This document shows, piece by piece, positions 1 to 5,776 of a stretch of DNA of 5,776 nucleotides (positions are counted from its first letter, which is position 1; the number at the start of each line of letters is the position of its first letter). Location: the NCBI GenBank assembly GCA_022615215.1, contig JAKEHD010000098.1, forward strand, positions 1 through 5,776. The letters are read 5' to 3'. A model generated the notes under the pieces. The model saw only the letters and a list, made by a program, of their open reading frames with translations. It ran no database searches and was not told the origin of the DNA. This stretch comes from Blastocatellia bacterium. GTDB taxonomy: Bacteria > Acidobacteriota > Blastocatellia > UBA7656. Both the position numbers and the translations under genes were made by a program.

Positions 1-200
1 GGCAGGATGCCTGCGCTCCCAGGCCAGGCCTTTCTCTTTGTCAACCTACTTTGCAACGGCCCTGCTTTATCCGCAATCCTTGTTTGCGCCGAACCTCTGC
101 GCGGGCGGGTGTAGCGGTGAGGGCGCATTGATCCTCTACACACTTGTGGTTATAAGATGTTCGGCCTTCATAGGGCCATTTTGCGAATAGCCCATACAGC
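1..200. other. Non-coding leader region at the left edge
   Basis: I find no convincing gene between the window edge and the peptidase promoter. The only long open frame is a 61-codon minus-strand one at 41-226, with a composition that does not resemble a protein and no family I recognise. The stretch has a short hairpin at its very start and is otherwise unstructured to the eye. An upstream gene could end just outside the window. Confidence 0.5.
2..14. repeat. Short inverted repeat, possible edge of a dispersed element
   Basis: GCAGG and CCTGC flank a 3-base ATG loop, giving a compact 5-bp hairpin, followed directly by GCGCTCCCAGGCCAGGCC. The sequence is of the kind I associate with dispersed intergenic repeats in acidobacterial genomes. 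That is memory, not a search, and the element is cut by the window edge. It could equally be chance in GC-rich DNA or the tail of a terminator from a gene to the left. Confidence 0.3.
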
Positions 201-229
201 TTGACACGACCGAGAATTCCAATCATAGT
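201..229 (+). promoter_or_regulatory. Predicted sigma70-type promoter of the S9 peptidase gene
   Basis: A perfect -35 box TTGACA (201-206) is followed by a 17-bp spacer and CATAGT (224-229), which matches 4 of 6 bases of the consensus -10. The predicted transcription start is near 236, leaving a leader of about 48 nt before the ATG at 284. No operator-like dyad is obvious around it, so expression may be constitutive. The -10 box is the weak point of the call. Confidence 0.5.
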
Positions 230-272
230 TCGTGAAAATCTTTCTGAGCGAAACCATATCTTGAGTGAAAAC

Positions 273-278
273 GGAGGT
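273..278 (+). promoter_or_regulatory. Strong Shine-Dalgarno of the S9 peptidase gene
   Basis: GGAGGT lies 5 nt upstream of the ATG at 284. It is a near-perfect anti-16S match and fixes this ATG as the start, in agreement with the signal peptide that begins there. Confidence 0.8.
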
Positions 279-283
279 GGCTC

Positions 284-2350
284 ATGCGAAACTTTTCATC
301 GAAAATCGCAATTGCTTTTTGCTTGTTACTGGCGCTCTTCATTTCGTCGGCGGCGCAGGAAAAGACCGACCGCCTGACGGCGATGGATGCTTTCAACCTG
401 GAGTTTGCATCTGACCCGCAAATCTCTCCCGATGGAAAAAAGATCATTTACGTTCGCCGGTTCTCGGACATTAAAACCGACAGAACGTATTCGAACCTCA
501 GGATCATCAATTTCGACGGAAGCGACAGTCGGCCTTTGACCACAGGCAATCGCAACGACTCTTCGCCGAGATGGTCGCCCGATGGAGACCGCATAATCTA
601 TATCTCGGATGAAGACGGCTCCACGCAAATCTACATGCGATGGATGGACACAGGGCAGACCGCGAGGCTCACCAATCTGCAATATCCGCCGAGCGGCATC
701 GCCTGGTCCCCGGATGGCAAGCTGATCTCGTTCACCTCGTTCGTCCCCGAACGCCCGCCGCAGGTGGCCAGGATTCCTTCTCCGCCTCCCGGCGCGAAGT
801 GGGCCGAACCCGCTACGGTCATCGATAAACTGGTCTATCGTTTCAACGGGCCGGGCTATTTGAAGCCGGGCTATACGCACCTGTTCGTCGTCCCGTCAGA
901 AGGAGGCACGCCCCGACAAATTTCGAGCGGCAACTACCATCACGGCGGCCCCGGCTTCCGCGCGAGCGAGGCCGTATGGACGCCGGACGGCAAACACCTG
1001 ATTATGTCTGTCAATCGCCGCGACGACTACGAACTCGAACCGCTCGATTCGGAAGTCTATGAGTTCTCTTTGGCCGATGGCTCGGTCAAATCGCTCACCG
1101 ACCGCAGAGGGCCTGATGGCTCGCCTGCGGTTTCGCCCGATGGAAAACGCATCGCCTATCTGGGATTCGATGATAAGTATCAGGGATATCAGGTCTCCCG
1201 CCTGTACGTTATGAACCGCGACGGGAGCGATTCGCGCCTCATATCGGCGAACCTCGACAGGGACGTTTCAAATGCGCAATGGGCGACCGACGCGAGCGGT
1301 ATCTATTTCACCTACGACGATCAGGGGAACACCAAACTCGCATTCTATTCGCTCGACGGAAAGATGAAACAACTGACCGGAAATCTCGGCGGCACGGGCA
1401 GCGCCTATTCGGGAGGCGCTTTCAGCGTAGGCAAGAACGGCGCATTCGCCTTCACCTACACCCGCCCCAATGTTCCCTCAGATATCGCCGTGGCGACTTA
1501 CAGCAACCCTTCGGCCAGAGTCATCACCTCGATCAATGCAGACCTGCTCGCAGGCAAGAGGTTAGGCGAGGTGGAAGAGATATGGTACGAATCTTCGCAT
1601 GACAAAAGAAAGATTCACGGCTGGATAATCAAGCCGCCCGATTTCAACCCGTCGAAGAAGTACCCGCTGATACTTGAGATTCACGGCGGGCCGTTTGCCG
1701 ACTACGGAGACCGCTTCGATTTCGAAAAGCAGGTCTGGGCGGCCAAAGGGTATGTCGTGCTTTATACGAACCCGCGAGGCAGCACGAGCTATGGCGCAGA
1801 GTTCGGCAACCTGATTCATCACAACTATCCCGGAGACGATTTCTACGATCTGAATTCGGGAGTCGACGCCGTTATCGCAAAAGGGTACATAGACACGGGC
1901 AACCTCTTTGTGACGGGAGGGAGCGGAGGCGGGGTGCTGACCTGCTGGATGATAGGACGAACCGACAGGTTCCGCGCGGCGGTGACGGTCTATCCGGTCA
2001 TCAACTGGTACAGCTTCGTCCTCACGGCGGACATCTCCGCATTCGTCGCCAAATACTGGTTCCCCGGCATGCCCTGGGACAATGTAGAGCACTACGAGAA
2101 GCGATCCCTGCTTTCGGTGGTTAAAAACGTCAAGACCCCGACGATGATACTCACGGGCGAAGAGGATTATAGAACCCCTATGTCAGAGTCCGAGCAATAC
2201 TTTCAGGCTCTCAAGCTTTTGGGCGTCGAAGCCGTGCTTGTGCGAGTGCCCGGCGAACCTCACGGCATTCGTCGCCGCCCGAGTCACTGGATGGCAAAGA
2301 TAGAAAACATTTCAGGCTGGATGGACAAACATAAAAAGAACGGACCCTGA
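284..2350 (+). CDS. Secreted S9-family serine peptidase (prolyl oligopeptidase / acylaminoacyl peptidase type)
   Basis: This 688-residue protein is predicted to be an exported oligopeptidase that cleaves short peptides or N-blocked amino acids in the periplasm or outside the cell. Residues 1-24 form a Sec signal peptide: a basic start, a hydrophobic core (IAIAFCLLLALFI) and a likely cut after SSAA. Residues about 30-430 are a beta-propeller gate, shown by repeated PD40-like motifs (SPDGKKIIYV at 48, SPDGDRIIYI at 98, SPDGKLISF at 142, TPDGKHLIM at 233, SPDGKRIAYL at 284). Residues about 440-688 are the alpha/beta-hydrolase domain, with HGGP (467-470) near the oxyanion hole, NPRGSTSYG (496-504), nucleophile Ser547 in GGSGGG, Asp628 in GEEDYRTP and His660 in GEPHGI. 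The triad is complete and the length fits the family. The nucleophile elbow has Gly where many relatives have Tyr (GGSYGG). The start is set by a strong Shine-Dalgarno. It appears monocistronic, with no functional link to the minus-strand genes. The family is firm. The exact substrate and the dipeptidyl versus acylaminoacyl specificity cannot be read from the sequence. Confidence 0.95.
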   Translation: MRNFSSKIAIAFCLLLALFISSAAQEKTDRLTAMDAFNLEFASDPQISPDGKKIIYVRRFSDIKTDRTYSNLRIINFDGSDSRPLTTGNRNDSSPRWSPDGDRIIYISDEDGSTQIYMRWMDTGQTARLTNLQYPPSGIAWSPDGKLISFTSFVPERPPQVARIPSPPPGAKWAEPATVIDKLVYRFNGPGYLKPGYTHLFVVPSEGGTPRQISSGNYHHGGPGFRASEAVWTPDGKHLIMSVNRRDDYELEPLDSEVYEFSLADGSVKSLTDRRGPDGSPAVSPDGKRIAYLGFDDKYQGYQVSRLYVMNRDGSDSRLISANLDRDVSNAQWATDASGIYFTYDDQGNTKLAFYSLDGKMKQLTGNLGGTGSAYSGGAFSVGKNGAFAFTYTRPNVPSDIAVATYSNPSARVITSINADLLAGKRLGEVEEIWYESSHDKRKIHGWIIKPPDFNPSKKYPLILEIHGGPFADYGDRFDFEKQVWAAKGYVVLYTNPRGSTSYGAEFGNLIHHNYPGDDFYDLNSGVDAVIAKGYIDTGNLFVTGGSGGGVLTCWMIGRTDRFRAAVTVYPVINWYSFVLTADISAFVAKYWFPGMPWDNVEHYEKRSLLSVVKNVKTPTMILTGEEDYRTPMSESEQYFQALKLLGVEAVLVRVPGEPHGIRRRPSHWMAKIENISGWMDKHKKNGP

Positions 2351-2385
2351 GCAGGGGGAAGAGGACGCGGAGAGTGGGCGACATA

Positions 2386-2401
2386 GGAGCGACTACGCTC
2401 C
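2386..2401. repeat. Inverted repeat GGAGCG-ACTA-CGCTCC
   Basis: A perfect 6-bp stem with a 4-base loop lies 35 bp after the peptidase stop. It abuts the larger hairpin at 2401-2438 and shares one base with it. No T-run follows, so it is not a canonical intrinsic terminator. Together the two hairpins could still slow polymerase or protect the 3' end of the peptidase mRNA. Confidence 0.6.
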
Positions 2402-2438
2402 GGCGACGCGGGGATGGAACTTTTTCTCCGCGTCGCCG
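2401..2438. repeat. Strong GC-rich hairpin between convergent genes (repeat-like element or bidirectional terminator)
   Basis: CGGCGACGCGG (2401-2411) pairs perfectly with CCGCGTCGCCG (2428-2438). The stem can extend inward by three more pairs, including one G-T wobble, to close a loop that contains TTTTT. It lies between the convergent 3' ends of the peptidase (stop at 2350) and the His-rich protein gene (stop at 2487). The T-run is inside the loop rather than after the stem, so this is not a standard rho-independent terminator in either direction. The GACGCGG/CCGCGTC style resembles dispersed intergenic repeats found in many GC-rich genomes, and a partial echo (GGACGCGGAGAG at 2363) lies just upstream. 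Confidence 0.65.
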
Positions 2439-2450
2439 TGTCGCCGTGTC
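2432..2450. repeat. Short tandem repeat of GTCGCCGT
   Basis: GTCGCCGT occurs at 2432-2439 and 2440-2447, followed by a third partial GTC. Another GTCGCCG appears at 2461. The tandem overlaps the right arm of the hairpin, so the two seem to be parts of one composite intergenic element of roughly 2360-2467. Confidence 0.6.
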
Positions 2451-2486
2451 TCAGAACGACGTCGCCGAAGGCACCTGCCGACCTGC

Positions 2487-3086
2487 TTATTTGACTTCCA
2501 GTGAATCGCCGGTCTGGTGGTCCGTTATCTGGAATCTCAGGAACTCATGTATGGCATCGAGGGCTTCCCGGTTGCGAGTGGAGATGCGCACGCGGCCTCC
2601 GCGCTCCGTCTCTTCGTAGAGATAATCTATCTGCGATTTCAATCGCACCATCGCGGGAACTCCCGGCGGAGTCCGGTCATGCGTAATCATCGGTTTTTCA
2701 AAATCGCCTTGCGAAAATAATCGAGCGATCTCCGCGAGGTGGCTTCTTATTTGATCGCGGCTGGCGGTGTCTTCCGTGTCGTTTGCGGTAACATCGATCA
2801 GGCCGCCTTCCGGGGTCAGGTGAAAATGATGTGTGGTCTTCTGGTGCGAGAATCCCATAGCACGGTCTCCCCGCGCGTTCACCCCGTCGAGGTGCGCGTC
2901 ATGGGTTGCGCCCGATTGAGGATTTGTCGGCCGTTTGTGATCTCGATGTTCATGCTGTTGGGCTGTGTTTTTTTGCTCTTGATGCTCTTTGTGAAGCGGA
3001 CAGGAGGATGCCTGTTGCTGACCGTAGGCAATAGATAAGCATGCAAATATCGAAATGGTTATTGAAAAAAAGAGATTGCTCTTCAT
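2487..3086 (-). CDS. Exported histidine-rich protein of unknown function, coupled to merR
   Basis: I cannot name this 199-residue protein. Residues 1-22 are a Sec-type signal peptide (MKSN, then hydrophobic LFFSITISIFACLSIAYG), so it should act in the periplasm or at the cell surface. The IFAC at 13-16 is a poor lipobox and lies too early. Residues 29-65 form a low-complexity metal-ligand-like segment: Cys29 plus His 32, 35, 45, 47, 50, 62 and 65. Residues about 69-199 look like a folded domain, with MGFSHQKTTHHFHL (His81, 86, 87, 89), a predicted beta-rich part, RDQIRSHLAEIARLF as a helix (110-124), THDRTPPGVPAM (135-146) and ETERGGRVRIST (159-170). There are 15 His in total. The ATG overlaps the merR stop as ATGA, and AAAGGA sits 9 nt upstream, so the two genes are very likely co-transcribed and translationally coupled. 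A role in metal binding, buffering or delivery is inferred from the His content and the MerR partner. It is not demonstrated. Confidence 0.85.
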   Translation of the reverse strand: MKSNLFFSITISIFACLSIAYGQQQASSCPLHKEHQEQKNTAQQHEHRDHKRPTNPQSGATHDAHLDGVNARGDRAMGFSHQKTTHHFHLTPEGGLIDVTANDTEDTASRDQIRSHLAEIARLFSQGDFEKPMITHDRTPPGVPAMVRLKSQIDYLYEETERGGRVRISTRNREALDAIHEFLRFQITDHQTGDSLEVK

Positions 3087-3598
3087 CGCTTCGATTCCTT
3101 TCTTTGTCGAGTTCTCTTTGACGCGCGAGGCGCAAAAGGAGAAAGCCTTTCTTCGGAGATGGAATTTGCTTCCGAAAGAGATTCGAGCAACCTGGCTCGC
3201 TCGCCCGATTCGGTATCGGACAGCTTCTCGTCCCAGTCTTTCAAGAGGGCCTGCAACTCATCGCGCATGGCGGTCATTTCGCTGATCTGCACGTTCAGGC
3301 GGGCGAGCTTCTCTTCTGCAAGCGAGCGCACCTCCCGGCAGGGAGCGCCGCCACGGTCGCGCTCTTTGAAGAGACGCGCGAGTTCGTCAATCGTGAACCC
3401 GACGGCGAGGGCGCGGCGCACGAGGCGGACTCGCTCCAGCGTTTCAGCAGGATACTCGCGGTATCCGTTAGACGAGCGGCGCGGAGCGGGGAGTAACCCC
3501 TTTCGCTCGTAATGGCGCAAGGTGTCCGCGCTCACGCCTGCAATGCGCGCCAGTTCTCCCGACCTTAGAAACCCGCTCCTTTGAAGCTTCGCAGTCAC
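3083..3598 (-). CDS. MerR-family transcriptional regulator, probable heavy-metal-type, GTG start
   Basis: This is a 171-residue DNA-binding regulator that should bind the dyad in its own promoter and distort it to activate transcription when its ligand is present. Counting from the GTG at 3598, residues about 9-50 are the MerR winged helix-turn-helix (SGELARIAGVSADTLRHYE, then GLLPAPRRSSNGYREYP). Residues 51-80 contain the RRALAVGFTIDELARLF segment. GGAPCREVRSLAEEKL (83-98) begins the long dimerisation helix, which runs to about 126. Cys87 is the only cysteine and matches the first metal-ligand cysteine of the MerR/ZntR/CueR group. The usual C-terminal Cys pair is absent and the tail (158-171) is strongly basic. 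The open frame extends upstream to an ATG at 3724, but that would place the promoter inside the gene, so I prefer the GTG. In-frame alternatives downstream are lacking before the HTH. The effector may be a metal, an oxidant or a thiol-reactive compound. Confidence 0.88.
   Translation of the reverse strand: MTAKLQRSGFLRSGELARIAGVSADTLRHYERKGLLPAPRRSSNGYREYPAETLERVRLVRRALAVGFTIDELARLFKERDRGGAPCREVRSLAEEKLARLNVQISEMTAMRDELQALLKDWDEKLSDTESGERARLLESLSEANSISEERLSPFAPRASKRTRQRKESKR
3096..3101 (-). promoter_or_regulatory. Ribosome binding site of the His-rich protein gene, inside the merR 3' end
   Basis: On the minus strand AAAGGA lies 9 nt before the ATG at 3086-3084, within the last codons of merR. 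This supports that start and permits independent re-initiation as well as coupling through the ATGA overlap. Confidence 0.65.
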
Positions 3599-3604
3599 AA
3601 TGGG

Positions 3605-3636
3605 ATTATAAACTGTGGAACGAGTTCCAGGGTCAA
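3605..3636 (-). promoter_or_regulatory. MerR-type promoter with 20-bp spacer driving merR and the His-rich gene
   Basis: Reading the minus strand, -35 TTGACC (3636-3631), a 20-bp spacer and a perfect -10 TATAAT (3610-3605) are present. MerR-family promoters have overlong 19-20-bp spacers that the bound regulator untwists on activation, and this spacer fits. A run of seven A on the minus strand (3645-3639) just upstream of the -35 may act as an UP-like element. The predicted transcription start, 7 nt after the -10, is base 3598, the G of the GTG start codon. Confidence 0.85.
3616..3629. promoter_or_regulatory. MerR operator: perfect dyad TGGAAC-GA-GTTCCA
   Basis: Two perfect 6-bp half-sites are separated by 2 bp and lie wholly within the spacer between the -35 and -10 boxes. 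The dyad centre is offset about 2 bp toward the -35 from the spacer centre. This is the standard geometry for a MerR-family dimer, and its location directly in front of merR indicates autoregulation. Confidence 0.85.
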
Positions 3637-3809
3637 GCTTTTTTTGAAACGGGCGATTTTCGATCCACCTGACCGACCTTGAGGATGGCTCTCCGGTTGA
3701 AAAAGCCGACGTTATCCTTATCATTCGCGCTCAAAACGAGGGCGCAGAAGTCGGGCAAGCGAAGACCCGAATTTGAGGGATTGCGAAGGTTGCAGCGCGG
3801 CACCCTTAT

Positions 3810-5776
3810 CTAATCGCCGGTAACGGGCGACTCCTGACCTAAAGCATATACCTCTGTCATCGCTTGCTTCTCGGCAAGGCCGTACTTCAAATAAAGTGCC
3901 GGGATTACGATCATGTTTAAGAAGGTCGAAGTGACGATTCCGCCGAGGATGACTACTGCCATTGGTTGCTGAATCTCCTTGCCCGACTCGCCCGCGCCTA
4001 ACGCAAGCGGCACAAGGCCGATGCCGGCCACAAGAGCTGTCATAAGAATCGGGCTTAATCTTTCCATCGAGCCTTGCACGATTGCGTCACGAAAACCAAC
4101 CCCCTCCTCTTTCATCAGGTGCGTATAGTGGCTGATAAGCATGATTCCATTGCGTGTGGCTATGCCGAACACGGTGATGAAGCCGACGAGCGAAGCAATA
4201 GAGAGAGTGCCCCCTGACAAGAAGACCATCACCACGCCGCCAATAAGAGCGAGCGGCAGATTCGCCATGACCAGCATGGCCGACCGTGCCGATTTCAGAG
4301 CGATATAAAGCAGCAGGAATATGCCTGCGATGGCAACGAGGGAGAGAATCGTGATTTGCCGGGATGCTTTCTCTTGGGCCTCGAACTGCCCGCCGTATTG
4401 TACAAAGTAGCCTTGCGGGAGTTGCACTCCCTGGTTAATTGCCACGCGTACATCTGCGATGACGCTGCCTAGATCCCGGTCGGCGACATTGGCCTGAACG
4501 ATGATACGCCTTTGCACGTTCTCGCGGTTGATGGTATTCGGTCCTTGATCTACTCTGACTTCAGCAATTTGGTCAATTGGTACTTTCGCTCCTGTCGGAG
4601 TATCGATCAACGTTCGACTGATCGATTCGACAGATTGACGGGCCGAGTCGTCGAAGCGCACCAGAACGTCATAAGTTTTTTGCTCCTCAAGCACCTGAGA
4701 AGCTACGTGACCATTGAAAGCTGTGTCGACCGTTTCGGCCAAGTCCTCGGCGCGCAAGCCAACAGCAGCGGCGGCCTGCCGGTCCAGGTTGATTTGTACC
4801 TGCGGCACGCCGACTTGCGGCTCGACCAGGAGATCGACAATGCCGGGGATTTCACCCATCACATTACGAATCTCGCCCGCTTTGCTGCGAAGCGTGGCGA
4901 GGTCCGGGCCGAAAAGCTTTATCGCTATCTGCGCACGTGTACCTGAAAGGAGATGGTCGATACGGTGCGAAATAGGCTGGCCGACTTCGGCCTCTGCGCC
5001 CGGAATGCGGGCCAGGTTTTGTCTGATTTCCTCCATCATCTCGGCATGCGGTCGGTCGCCCTCTCTGGTCACGACCTCTATTTCGCTGGTATTGACGCCT
5101 GCCGCGTGCTCGTCGAGTTCGGCGCGCCCGGTTCGCCGGGTTGTTGAGACCACTTCCGGCGTCTGGAGCAGCACGCCCTCGATAATCTTGCCTATACGGT
5201 TCGACTCCGCAAGCGCGGTGCCGGGCGGAAGATTCACGTTGATGTTCAAAGCGCCTTCGTTGAAGGGCGGCAGGAACTCTCGGCCCATCAGAGGTCCCAT
5301 GAGTAAGGCCACTAAGAGCATTGTCGCTGAAGCGCCGATGATTTGATAAGGGCGGCGCAACGTCCAATTAAGCATCCGGGCGTAATGGCGCTTGCAGCCC
5401 GCGACGACCCGTGAGTCTCTTTCGTCGTGAATGAGCCTTGAGCGTCCGAGCAGGTAGTAGCACAGCACGGGCGTCACGGTGAGCGCGACAATGAGCGAGA
5501 CAAAGAGCGAGATAATGTATGCGAAAGCAAGCGGCGCGAACATACGGCCCTCGAAACCGCCCAGGCTGAAGAGTGGCAAGAAGACCAGAATGATTATAAG
5601 CGTGGCGAAGAGTATGGAGTTTCTGATTTCGCTCGAAGCTTTGAAGATAACCCTGACCACAGGTTCGGGCATGGCCAGTTGCGCGTTCTGCTTCAGGCGG
5701 CGGAACACATTCTCGACATCGATAATTGCGTCATCTACAAGCGCGCCGATGGCGATGGCCAGCCCCCCGAGAGTCA
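3810..5776 (-). CDS. CusA/CzcA-like RND efflux pump inner-membrane subunit, 5' end outside the window
   Basis: This is the C-terminal part (about 654 codons) of a proton-driven RND pump that would work with a periplasmic adaptor and an outer-membrane channel. It continues past the window edge in frame as TLGGLAIAIGALVDDAIIDV, the TM4 proton-relay motif, so the GTG at 5708 is not the true start. About 390 residues are missing compared with the usual 1,030-1,080. Numbering from the first whole codon (5774), TM4 carries Asp14, Asp15 and Glu21. TM5 and TM6 lie at about 52-73 and 78-109, TM7 at 144-164, the GREFLPPFNEGAL signature at 164-176, and the second periplasmic loop at about 165-469. The last five membrane segments are at about 473-495, 498-522, 525-550, 574-592 and 604-632. 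The stop (TAG) follows SPVTGD. The loop motif SHRIDHLLSGTRAQIAIKLFG resembles the heavy-metal RND subfamily, but His274 stands where CusA has a copper-binding Met. The substrate is therefore probably a metal or small cation other than the classic Cu/Ag. Adaptor genes are presumably upstream, beyond the window. Confidence 0.93.
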   Translation of the reverse strand, partial: TLGGLAIAIGALVDDAIIDVENVFRRLKQNAQLAMPEPVVRVIFKASSEIRNSILFATLIIILVFLPLFSLGGFEGRMFAPLAFAYIISLFVSLIVALTVTPVLCYYLLGRSRLIHDERDSRVVAGCKRHYARMLNWTLRRPYQIIGASATMLLVALLMGPLMGREFLPPFNEGALNINVNLPPGTALAESNRIGKIIEGVLLQTPEVVSTTRRTGRAELDEHAAGVNTSEIEVVTREGDRPHAEMMEEIRQNLARIPGAEAEVGQPISHRIDHLLSGTRAQIAIKLFGPDLATLRSKAGEIRNVMGEIPGIVDLLVEPQVGVPQVQINLDRQAAAAVGLRAEDLAETVDTAFNGHVASQVLEEQKTYDVLVRFDDSARQSVESISRTLIDTPTGAKVPIDQIAEVRVDQGPNTINRENVQRRIIVQANVADRDLGSVIADVRVAINQGVQLPQGYFVQYGGQFEAQEKASRQITILSLVAIAGIFLLLYIALKSARSAMLVMANLPLALIGGVVMVFLSGGTLSIASLVGFITVFGIATRNGIMLISHYTHLMKEEGVGFRDAIVQGSMERLSPILMTALVAGIGLVPLALGAGESGKEIQQPMAVVILGGIVTSTFLNMIVIPALYLKYGLAEKQAMTEVYALGQESPVTGD

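Larger units (their letters stand above)
3599..3809. other. Intergenic region between the RND pump gene and merR
   Basis: Apart from the MerR promoter and operator at its left end, this 211-bp gap holds only weak symmetry: CTCAAA (3730-3735) with TTTGAG (3772-3777), enclosing TCGGG (3751-3755) with CCCGA (3766-3770). That nested pair could be a poor terminator for the pump gene, but it has no adjoining U-run on the minus-strand transcript. Read-through from the pump into merR therefore cannot be excluded. Confidence 0.45.

Noticed and set aside
41..226. 61-codon minus-strand open frame upstream of the peptidase
   Set aside because: There is no Shine-Dalgarno of note and no recognisable domain, and it overlaps the peptidase promoter. 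Chance is the simpler explanation.
326..880. 184-codon minus-strand open frame
   Set aside because: It is antisense to the peptidase beta-propeller and its Arg-rich translation is typical of a shadow frame in GC-rich DNA.
3159..3512. 117-codon plus-strand open frame
   Set aside because: It is antisense to merR, with a Ser/Arg-rich composition and no recognisable motif.
3599..3724. N-terminal extension of the MerR open frame back to an ATG at 3724
   Set aside because: It would place the complete -35, operator and -10 inside the gene. The added 42 residues do not resemble any MerR domain, and the HTH starts only after the GTG at 3598.
3730..3777. Nested inverted repeat as a terminator of the RND gene
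   Set aside because: The stems are only 5-6 bp with long interruptions and no U-run, so it is too weak to call a terminator.
4714..5346. 210-codon plus-strand open frame (also 144 codons at 4512-4946)
   Set aside because: Both lie antisense to the clearly recognisable RND pump, have low-complexity Ser/Arg-rich translations, and lack a convincing start context.
5706..5708. GTG as the start of a short RND protein
   Set aside because: The frame stays open to the window edge and encodes the conserved TM4 motif upstream, so the gene is simply cut by the window.

Overview
The window looks like a chromosomal segment of a moderately GC-rich Gram-negative bacterium, most likely an acidobacterium of the Blastocatellia/Pyrinomonadaceae type. 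That placement is an inference from the style of the S9 peptidase and the MerR regulator and from GC-rich repeat-like intergenic hairpins. It has not been tested by a search. I see no tRNA, rRNA, CRISPR array, transposase or integrase.

Left part (1-2350, plus strand): a short non-coding stretch with a small hairpin at the edge and a credible sigma70-type promoter leads into one complete gene for a secreted S9-family serine peptidase (prolyl oligopeptidase/acylaminoacyl peptidase type). It has a signal peptide, a beta-propeller and an intact Ser-Asp-His triad. A convergent intergenic gap (2351-2486) follows, filled by strong inverted repeats and a short tandem repeat.

Right part (2487-5776, minus strand): read in the direction of transcription, this begins with the 3' two-thirds of a CusA/CzcA-like RND efflux pump gene whose 5' end lies beyond base 5776. 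A 211-bp gap then carries a textbook MerR-family promoter (TTGACC, 20-bp spacer, TATAAT, with a perfect 14-bp dyad in the spacer). It drives a MerR-type regulator followed, through a 4-bp ATGA overlap, by a small exported histidine-rich protein of unknown function. The regulator's best start is a GTG that coincides with the predicted transcription start, so its mRNA is probably leaderless.

Working model: the minus-strand genes form a metal or soft-ligand stress locus. The RND pump would export a cation across the envelope. The autoregulated merR operon would make a periplasmic His-rich protein that could bind the same ion. The metal-selective residues I can compare do not match a standard Cu/Ag CusA pump, and the regulator has a single cysteine, so the effector cannot be named. 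The most interesting item is the coupled pair of regulator and His-rich exported protein.
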